Below, piece after piece: positions 8,101-12,235 of a stretch of DNA of 12,235 nt. Both the position numbers and the translations under genes were made by a program. The notes below the pieces were generated by a model. That model did no database searches. It saw nothing but the letters and a program-made list of their open reading frames with translations, and was not told where the DNA came from. Position 1 is the stretch's first letter; every line of letters begins with the position of its first letter. This DNA comes from an uncultured Collinsella sp. (GTDB lineage Bacteria > Actinomycetota > Coriobacteriia > Coriobacteriales > Coriobacteriaceae): positions 1-12,235 of the forward strand of contig URTW01000044.1 of the NCBI GenBank assembly GCA_900550815.1, written 5' to 3'.

Positions 8101-9555
8101 CTTCGCCAGCACCCAGGGGTTGACGTTTAGGAAAAACGGCACCGGTCCTAGGGTAAACTGCTCGGTCCAATTGAGGTCGGTTCTTACCTGGAAGAGGGCC
8201 TTAATATTGCCGTATGCGGGGTCGTTGTTGTTACCCCAGGTTTTGCCCACCCAATCGTAGGCGAGCGAGCCGTACAGCTGTGTGGCGATATCCATCGTGA
8301 ACAGCGGCGTGCAATGGTGACGAAGGAGCTTGGTGTTTCTTGGATCGGTGCCCGAACCGGCACTCATACTCTTGTACTGATTCCACTTTCCCTCCATCTC
8401 GTCGAGGTAGCGGTTTGTCTGCTTGGCGCCCGACTCGCGCGGCGATTTCTTCCAGTATTCCGGATCAGGGTTGCCCGAATCGTTCATATAGCTGGCTGGT
8501 TTGTATCCTCCGCCAAACAGCACGTATCCAGCAAACGAGAAATCGAAGAGGATCGGAAATGTGGGCATCCAGCACGTGAACTTATTGCCGCCGATGCCGG
8601 GAAACGCCGCGGGGAAATCAAACGGAGTGATCTCTTGGTCCATGGTGGTGGGGACGATAGTGGTCGATCCGGATTCCGCCTTTGCCGCCGGCGCGGTAGC
8701 AACGGTCATGGGGGAGGAGAGCGTGTAGGTTTTGCCCTGGTAGTCGAGGACAAAGCGCAGCTTGCATCCTTCTTCCAGAAGGCTCGACGCTGCATCGAGG
8801 AACTTGTCTTCGAGCGTGAACGTCGCCAGATTATCCGCGCCCGATGCGCTAGCCTTGACTTGGCCAATCTGCGTGACGGTTTCGGATGAGCTGCCCGCAG
8901 CGGGCATCACTTTATTGATATGCAACGTTGCCTGCCCGCCCTGTGGCAGATGGGCCTGCACGGTAAAAGCGTGCGTGTCGGGCTGATCGTTTGCTGCTTC
9001 GTCCGCTGGCATTGCCATAAACGTGGCGTCGGCGTACTGGATGTCCCATTCGTCGAATGTGAGCTGGCGAAAGTACGGCTCGCCATCGGAGAGCGGACGT
9101 GTGGGTGCGGTAATGGCGGTGCCGCCCTGGATACGCGCAAGGGGGATCTCGACATCACGGTAGCCCACCATGCTAATGGAGATGCCGCCGTTAAAGTCGT
9201 ACGCGTCGAGAAGCGTCGCCTCGTCCACGTAGCCTTCCGAAAGCGGAGCGACCTCAAAGATGGCCGTGCCCTCGTCGTCGGTCGTGGCGGTGAGCTGCTT
9301 GCCCGCGGCATAACGCGACGCGAGCGTGACCTGGGCACCCATGATGGGCGTATTCTTGTTGGCGACGTCGACCACGACCACACCGAACATGGTGCGCGAG
9401 AGAACGAGCACCTTGAAGGGGTCTTTTTCGTCGGCATAGGCTTCGGTGGGCGCGAACGGCAATATGAAGGCGTTTGCGCTTCCCGGCACGCGCGGCAACA
9501 TAATGCTCGCCAGCGAGGACGCTCCGGCAACAAGTAGCGAACGGCGATCAAGCAT
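5188..9555 (-). CDS. Large exported, probably sortase-anchored surface protein of unknown function
   Basis: The product is 1455 residues. The start is ATG 9553-9555, with GGGAG six bases upstream. A longer frame from TTG at 9651 has no ribosome-binding site and would bury the signal peptide. The N-terminus MLDRRSLLVAGASS is a twin-arginine-like signal, with probable cleavage after AYA (residue 41). Residues about 48-105 (VLVLSRTMFGVVVVDV to TDDEGTAIFEV) resemble a carboxypeptidase-regulatory/prealbumin-like beta domain. Residues 330-600 are aromatic- and glycine-rich with alternating beta-like segments. Residues about 690-1160 look like repeated beta-sheet blades (for example NGTWSAPTP near 794 and GDLFTEPFV near 1110), suggesting a propeller; this is inference. 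Residues 1180-1312 resemble a CARDB-like beta-sandwich (FMVTVRNDGNTLLTAG). A Gly/Ser linker (1368-1406) precedes LAGTG (1407-1411), a hydrophobic alanine-rich helix and ARR. No catalytic motif was recognised. The LuxR-type gene lies 155 bases upstream. Confidence 0.9.
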   Translation of the reverse strand: MLDRRSLLVAGASSLASIMLPRVPGSANAFILPFAPTEAYADEKDPFKVLVLSRTMFGVVVVDVANKNTPIMGAQVTLASRYAAGKQLTATTDDEGTAIFEVAPLSEGYVDEATLLDAYDFNGGISISMVGYRDVEIPLARIQGGTAITAPTRPLSDGEPYFRQLTFDEWDIQYADATFMAMPADEAANDQPDTHAFTVQAHLPQGGQATLHINKVMPAAGSSSETVTQIGQVKASASGADNLATFTLEDKFLDAASSLLEEGCKLRFVLDYQGKTYTLSSPMTVATAPAAKAESGSTTIVPTTMDQEITPFDFPAAFPGIGGNKFTCWMPTFPILFDFSFAGYVLFGGGYKPASYMNDSGNPDPEYWKKSPRESGAKQTNRYLDEMEGKWNQYKSMSAGSGTDPRNTKLLRHHCTPLFTMDIATQLYGSLAYDWVGKTWGNNNDPAYGNIKALFQVRTDLNWTEQFTLGPVPFFLNVNPWVLAKLALAVGAHTHGSGAAFFKNISLDYSNTSGSFTIQIGLAVTFGAGVAGVASSAVRGAASLTLFIGYEKAGGHQLPRLRVGADVDVDVILQFVMFKWTTKAWSGSWPTLLDSWNMSVNNGSQYVLQRSELALGGDTPYTLNARFGSAGNIEAGCVPQFIASATIVTNAELLARAEVKATAVNVAPVVRDWDQAVTCIELEADVESDDTGQIEHFVHALMENDENAAPMYEYTYIGQATNAVADSNANSAGVSEDERGGIKPSSDNVLFAGVLSEAHMKLAMIADVECLFRIASVRYGDNGRSRLVVHTKANGTWSAPTPVDFPLGFGEGDVERDGIYDYDFDVVEYTDGRGNQDAYVLLVSGERPAGDNTHFDTASTSGILSVVRLRISNSEVRVISHTSWRSISRGRLQEDGYHCLQCPRITVGKTLVDGRLSGAYLHRRGSTAEKALGSEAEVALECFTLWSDVSGDSLTFRQVLRFPQAPSSIELGEPENINGKMVVPVAYETADGCGCASYAVIGQSIAGWGVMPPDATVPRAVPWPQHSGFLATVNEQLQHITWTRDASAFATQPVGAAGCGPASFSVSNNGRCVLYVENTDGKVGQTYDEEGNPVAVMGKHFRIFASTLAGDLFTEPFVMCELDHPVDQITTFLTSGGMLSALATHIVSAEQSEAELHGIEVPLAACATPTGAVATSGAVVPGAAGESFMVTVRNDGNTLLTAGTIDLYREGSSQPFSSASIGFGANARTASIFDPELSEDAPANDMAHVKYALETLGARFATHPLVADNGNAVLAPGCTAQFRMSFAIPESWSDEVGKRVTLYAKARNLVALDPVTLEEIRPGANSALGAVLHELHVPDAACERSEVQIGVCDSADTTGLHDAPMAADGDGGSSGGGTDEGGGAGGSSSGSGKDHGNNKRSGKAGALAGTGDVNAPLTAAAAALAAAGAGLIAYSARRTALEKDTANEGNSDRPR

Positions 9556-9672
9556 TTTGGGCTCCCATCCCGCAAATATCGGAGGAAATAATCCAATTTT
9601 GCGAGAAGGTGCCCCGTGGTGGTAGTGCCGTTCAAGGGTCAAAATGTCCAATTAGATCGAGCGAAGCGCCGG

Positions 9673-9688
9673 GTTCCGGAACGCGTTC
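9673..9688. promoter_or_regulatory. Triple alternating GTTC/GAAC half-sites upstream of the surface-protein gene
   Basis: The 16 bases GTTC-CG-GAAC-GC-GTTC form two overlapping perfect 10-bp palindromes (9673-9682 and 9679-9688). They lie 22 bases past the LuxR-type gene and about 118 bases before the surface-protein start. That placement fits an upstream binding site for a dimeric activator, with the neighbouring LuxR-type protein the obvious candidate. No convincing -35/-10 pair was found below it. A weak TTGACC occurs at 9637-9642 on the minus strand. Confidence 0.35.
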
Positions 9689-9710
9689 GATGCGCTTGGC
9701 AGCCCGGTCG

Positions 9711-10715
9711 CTAACGCAACATATGCGCGACCAGCTCCGCGCGCGTGCCGATGCCAAGCTTTGCGTATACGCCGGATAGGCGGTTTTTGACGGTGCCCGG
9801 CGATACTCCCATATGGCGTGCGATTTCGGCGTTGGTCAACCCACGACAGGCGAGCATGGCCATGGTGAACTCCGTGGTCGTTAGATCGTCGGCCACGTCC
9901 TCGCCCGAATCGGGGTTGTGGATGCGCCGCCAACCGTAGCTGAATCGATACGTGATCTCGATGATGTGAGCGAAGTCGTCAGGGTATTGCGTTTTTAGGC
10001 ACGCCTCGATGAGTCCCTGTAAAAGGCCGTGATGCTCGCCAATGAGCTCGATAAGGCCGTCGGGGCGCGCAATGTCCCAAGCAGCTTCGAAGTGCGTTTT
10101 TGCGGCGTCGATGTCCTTGAGACTCATACAGGCCATGGAAGCTGCCAGGTGCAGGAACAGCTCCGAGATGGGATAACTTCCCTGTTTCATGATCAGGGCG
10201 TTTTCCGCCATACCCAGACTGCGGCCATATTCGCCGCGCAGGTACAGGGCATGCGCCATCACGTAGCTGGCGAACAGGCGCAGGCCTTCGGGCAGATGCG
10301 CCGCAAGCGGATAAAACTCTTCGGCGGAATACGGGGAAGGCAAGTGCAGCAGGACGCTCGCGGCGGAGGCGAATAGGATATGCGTTGCGTGGACGGCGAG
10401 CGATTCTTCGTCGGTGGGCGCTGCGAGAATGCCCGCAAGGCACCGGCGGGCGTCGGCGATACGGTTGAGCGACAGGCTGGCATAACCGCAGATAAAGCAT
10501 GCGGAATAGCGCAGTGCGGGGTCGGTGGCGTCAAGAAAAGGGCGCGCCGTCTTGGCAGCGAGGGCGGCCTGTCCGCGAAAGTACAGCGCTTCTGCCGTGG
10601 CGATGGTGCATGAATCGGGATCGGAAATGCCTGCAACCGCAGCGTCAATCTGCCCCGGCACAAAGGCGGTGCACATCAACGGCATGGGAACGCATGGGTA
10701 GCCATCGCAGTCCAT
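9711..10715 (-). CDS. LuxR-type transcriptional regulator with helical-repeat N-terminus
   Basis: The product is 334 residues and a DNA-binding regulator, expected in the cytoplasm. The C-terminal 57 residues (278-334) are a clear LuxR/GerE helix-turn-helix: LTTTEFTMAMLACRGLTNAE, then EIARHMGVSPGTVKNRL (recognition helix), ending with YAKLGIGTRAELVAHML. The preceding 270 residues are alpha-helical with TPR-like alternation of small and aromatic residues (for example ALYLRGEYGRSLGMAENAL), as in the repeat part of MalT-like proteins. No P-loop ATPase or receiver domain is present, so phosphorylation control is unlikely. The start is ATG 10713-10715, with GGGAG seven bases upstream. The frame is open 52 codons further, but that extension lacks a ribosome-binding site and protein-like composition. 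It is upstream of the surface-protein gene on the same strand and divergent from the PadR cassette. The regulated target is inferred from position only. Confidence 0.9.
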   Translation of the reverse strand: MDCDGYPCVPMPLMCTAFVPGQIDAAVAGISDPDSCTIATAEALYFRGQAALAAKTARPFLDATDPALRYSACFICGYASLSLNRIADARRCLAGILAAPTDEESLAVHATHILFASAASVLLHLPSPYSAEEFYPLAAHLPEGLRLFASYVMAHALYLRGEYGRSLGMAENALIMKQGSYPISELFLHLAASMACMSLKDIDAAKTHFEAAWDIARPDGLIELIGEHHGLLQGLIEACLKTQYPDDFAHIIEITYRFSYGWRRIHNPDSGEDVADDLTTTEFTMAMLACRGLTNAEIARHMGVSPGTVKNRLSGVYAKLGIGTRAELVAHMLR

Positions 10716-10989
10716 CTTCCATCTCCCAACAGCTGGCAACACTAGCAGCAATTGTACTCTTGTTGCTCGGGACTGGAATTTGTGGGTATCGCCTACGATT
10801 ATGCCGAACGTATAAAGGAAGACTAGCGGCTCTCTTGAACCCGAGGTCGAAGGGGGTGTTGTACAAGGCATATGGGGCCGAGTGGAAGTGGATCAAAAGA
10901 GCGTTACTTGACGTTTCGTGCATAATGCCAACCGCCCCGCGACATCACGTTCGCAGCGCGCAGGGGCCGGAGAATCTTCGCTATGAGAG
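10716..10989. other. Intergenic stretch between divergent LuxR-type and PadR genes
   Basis: About 275 bases lie between the LuxR-type start and the PadR promoter. I found no gene. Minus-strand -10-like words (TACAAT at 10754-10759 and CATAAT near 10799) occur without well-spaced -35 elements, so the LuxR-type promoter is unresolved. A GCCCC/GGGGC pair near 10933-10968 could form a weak stem, but has no T-tract. Confidence 0.5.
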
Positions 10990-11018
10990 TTGACGTCTAA
11001 TACCTTGCATCGTATAGT
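10990..11018 (+). promoter_or_regulatory. Strong sigma-70-type promoter of the PadR cassette
   Basis: TTGACG (10990-10995) and TATAGT (11013-11018) are separated by exactly 17 bases, each matching the consensus at five of six positions. The expected transcription start is near 11025. That gives a leader of about 30 bases carrying the AGAGGAGGT ribosome-binding site (11041-11049) of the PadR gene. This is the clearest promoter in the window. Confidence 0.8.
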
Positions 11019-11035
11019 TTGTATAGCATAGTATA
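11013..11035. promoter_or_regulatory. Operator-like dyad over the -10 element, probable PadR autoregulation site
   Basis: Left arm TATAGTTTG (11013-11021) and right arm CATAGTATA (11027-11035) are inverted with seven of nine positions complementary, around a 5-base spacer. The dyad covers the -10 element and the predicted transcription start, an ideal place for repression. PadR proteins typically bind AT-rich dyads of this size at their own promoters, so self-repression is inferred. Confidence 0.5.
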
Positions 11036-11055
11036 TGACGAGAGGAGGTGTGCGG

Positions 11056-11376
11056 ATGGAGGCACAGATGAAGCGCGGCTTCCTGGAGGCCTGCGTGCTC
11101 GCGGCCGTCTCCGGCGAGGAGTCCTACGGCTACCAGATCGTGAAGGACGTACCGGCGAGCATGGGGCTCACGGAGTCGACGCTCTACCCGCTACTCAAGC
11201 GCCTAGAGAAGGCCGGGTGCATCACGGCGCGCTCCGCCGAGCACAACGGGCGGCTGCGCCGGTACTACCGCATCACGGACGACGGGCGAGCGCGCATCGA
11301 GGAGTTCCTGGCCGAGTGGCCGTCCGTACGGGAAATTTACGCATACGTTGAGGGGGCGCACCATGACGCGCGATGA
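11056..11376 (+). CDS. PadR-family transcriptional repressor
   Basis: The product is 106 residues, a short PadR protein made almost only of the winged helix-turn-helix domain. Family marks are the N-terminal helix FLEACVLAAVSG, YGYQIVKDV (24-32), the recognition segment STLYPLLKRLEKAG (41-54), and the wing RRYYRITDDGR (68-78) followed by a short C-terminal helix. Such proteins act as dimers and usually repress their own operon. The start was placed at ATG 11056 because AGAGGAGGT lies six bases upstream. An in-frame ATG at 11035 sits ahead of that site and on the operator. The gene overlaps the next one by 14 bases (TGA 11374-11376), indicating translational coupling. The inducing signal cannot be read from the sequence. 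Confidence 0.95.
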   Translation: MEAQMKRGFLEACVLAAVSGEESYGYQIVKDVPASMGLTESTLYPLLKRLEKAGCITARSAEHNGRLRRYYRITDDGRARIEEFLAEWPSVREIYAYVEGAHHDAR

Positions 11377-11986
11377 GTTTCTGGGCCGGTTGGGCGAGCT
11401 GCTCGCCTGCCTGCCGGCCGAGCAGGTGGAGGAGACCAAGGCGTTCTATGCGGAGGCCATCGCCGACCGCATGGAGGACGGTATGAGCGAGGAGGAGGCC
11501 GTGGCCGCCATGGGCACGCCCGGCGAGGTAGCGGAGGCCACGCTCGACGACCTGCCCGCCGTGCCGCGCGCGATCGCGAGGACGCGCCGGCGCAGCACCG
11601 CGCTGCTGTGGGTGCTGACCATCGTGGGCTCCCCGGTGTGGGTGCCGCTGCTCGCCGCCTTCGCCGCCGTGGCCGTCACGGTCTATATCTGCATCTGGGT
11701 GCTGGCGCTCTGCGTGTGGATCGTCGCAGCGGCACTCGGGGGCGTGGGCGTAGTTGAGCTCCTGCTTGCCGTAAGCGGCGTCACCATCGGCCACTTCCCG
11801 TACGCCCTCGCCTCGGCGGGCGTGGGGCTCGGCCTCGTCGGCGTGGCGCTCTTCGTTGGTGCTGGCGCTTGGGCCGCCTCAAAACAAATTGCGCGCCTCT
11901 CGGCGCTCTGGGCGAGGAAGGCCGCCTCGCCCTTCTGGAAGGGTAAGGGCGAGAAGGGCGGCGCTGCCGCGCATCTCGCGGCGTAG
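11363..11986 (+). CDS. HAAS/DUF1700-family membrane protein
   Basis: The product is 207 residues. Residues 1-65 form the soluble helical HAAS/DUF1700 signature: MTRDEFLGRLGELLACLP, a hydrophobic/acidic helix with FYAEAIADRMEDG, then MSEEEAVAAMGTPGEVA. A basic stretch (RTRRR, 73-77) leads into hydrophobic segments at about 80-102, 103-124, 126-142 and 149-171, so three to four membrane spans. The tail is basic (FWKGKGEKGG). The start is ATG 11363, with GAGGGGG six bases upstream and inside the PadR gene. An upstream TTG at 11348 is less likely. In this cassette type the protein lies between a PadR repressor and a DUF4097 protein, and is thought to sense or relay membrane state. That role comes from family context rather than from this sequence. 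Codon third positions are strongly G/C. Confidence 0.92.
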   Translation: MTRDEFLGRLGELLACLPAEQVEETKAFYAEAIADRMEDGMSEEEAVAAMGTPGEVAEATLDDLPAVPRAIARTRRRSTALLWVLTIVGSPVWVPLLAAFAAVAVTVYICIWVLALCVWIVAAALGGVGVVELLLAVSGVTIGHFPYALASAGVGLGLVGVALFVGAGAWAASKQIARLSALWARKAASPFWKGKGEKGGAAAHLAA

Positions 11987-12001
11987 AAAGGAGTGAGTAC
12001 C

Positions 12002-12235
12002 ATGACCAGCGCGAAGAAGATCTACCTCGCCGTGGCGGGCGGGCGCGTTGTCGCGGGTGTTGTCCTTGCGGGCATTGGTTTAATCGCTTCGGGTTTCGAC
12101 CCGGCCGTGTTCACAACCCAAATCGACACGCGCGACAGCACCATCGTGCTCGGCGGCGTCGAGGTGGACGACCCGACGGGCCTCCCCCTCATCGAGCAGC
12201 ACGCCGGAATCGGCGAGGTCGACACCTCCGACAAC
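12002..12235 (+). CDS. Membrane-anchored protein, probable DUF4097 family, N-terminal part
   Basis: An open frame starts at ATG 12002, preceded by AAAGGAG, and runs off the right edge after 78 codons without a stop. It starts 15 bases after the stop of the DUF1700 gene, so it belongs to the same operon. Residues about 7-31 (IYLAVAGGRVVAGVVLAGIG and on) are one hydrophobic anchor. The following part, with TTQIDTRDSTIVLGGVEVDD, would lie outside the membrane. DUF4097 proteins have such an anchor followed by a beta-solenoid, and they normally follow PadR and DUF1700 genes. The solenoid itself lies beyond the window, so the family call depends mostly on gene order. Confidence 0.6.
   Translation, partial: MTSAKKIYLAVAGGRVVAGVVLAGIGLIASGFDPAVFTTQIDTRDSTIVLGGVEVDDPTGLPLIEQHAGIGEVDTSDN

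Noticed and set aside
9556..9651. N-terminal extension of the surface protein from a TTG start
   Set aside because: There is no ribosome-binding site before the TTG, and the extension would place 32 residues ahead of the signal peptide. ATG 9555 has GGGAG at good spacing.
9664..9697. AAGCGC/GCGCTT inverted pair after the LuxR-type gene as a terminator
   Set aside because: The arms are only 6 bp with a 22-base loop and no T-tract. The GTTC/GAAC palindromes inside it are a better explanation of the symmetry.
10716..10871. N-terminal extension of the LuxR-type regulator by 52 codons
   Set aside because: The extension has low-complexity, non-protein-like composition and no ribosome-binding site. 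ATG 10715 has GGGAG seven bases upstream.
1..12235. tRNA, rRNA, CRISPR array or insertion sequence
   Set aside because: No cloverleaf, ribosomal RNA, regularly spaced repeat or transposase motif was recognised by reading both strands.

Overview
The window looks like chromosomal DNA of a high-GC Gram-positive, most likely an actinobacterium of the class Coriobacteriia (Collinsella-like). This is inferred from four things: overall GC-rich codon use, a ParE/ParC-like type IIA topoisomerase pair, a very large surface protein ending in an LAxTG-type sorting signal, and a helical-repeat LuxR-type regulator. No rRNA, tRNA, CRISPR array or complete mobile element was seen.

Layout. (1) Bases 1-275 hold the 3' end of a plus-strand flavodoxin/FMN-reductase-like gene. 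It converges on the next operon across a strong symmetrical hairpin (294-335). (2) Bases 379-4662 are a minus-strand two-gene operon: a ParE/GyrB-type ATPase-TOPRIM subunit (2665-4662), then 45 bases later a ParC/GyrA-type cleavage subunit (379-2619). Together they should form a heterotetrameric type IIA topoisomerase. (3) Bases 4663-5187 are a more AT-rich interval packed with inverted repeats. It may hold the topoisomerase promoter, a doubtful 22-residue hydrophobic leader ORF and a doubtful 71-residue plus-strand ORF followed by a terminator-like hairpin. (4) Bases 5188-9555 are one minus-strand gene for a 1455-residue exported, probably sortase-anchored surface protein of unknown function. 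Immediately upstream on the same strand is a LuxR-type regulator (9711-10715), a plausible local controller. The 155 bases between them contain three alternating GTTC/GAAC half-sites. (5) From 10990 to the window end is a plus-strand cassette that is visibly richer in GC: a clear promoter with an operator-like dyad, a PadR repressor (11056-11376), an overlapping HAAS/DUF1700 membrane protein (11363-11986), and the first 78 codons of a membrane-anchored, probably DUF4097-type protein (12002 to the edge). This is a known three-part membrane/envelope regulatory arrangement.

The least explained parts are the palindrome-rich interval between parE and the surface-protein gene, and the surface protein itself. 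Its middle section has no domain I can name with confidence. I did not find convincing evidence of an entirely new multi-gene system.
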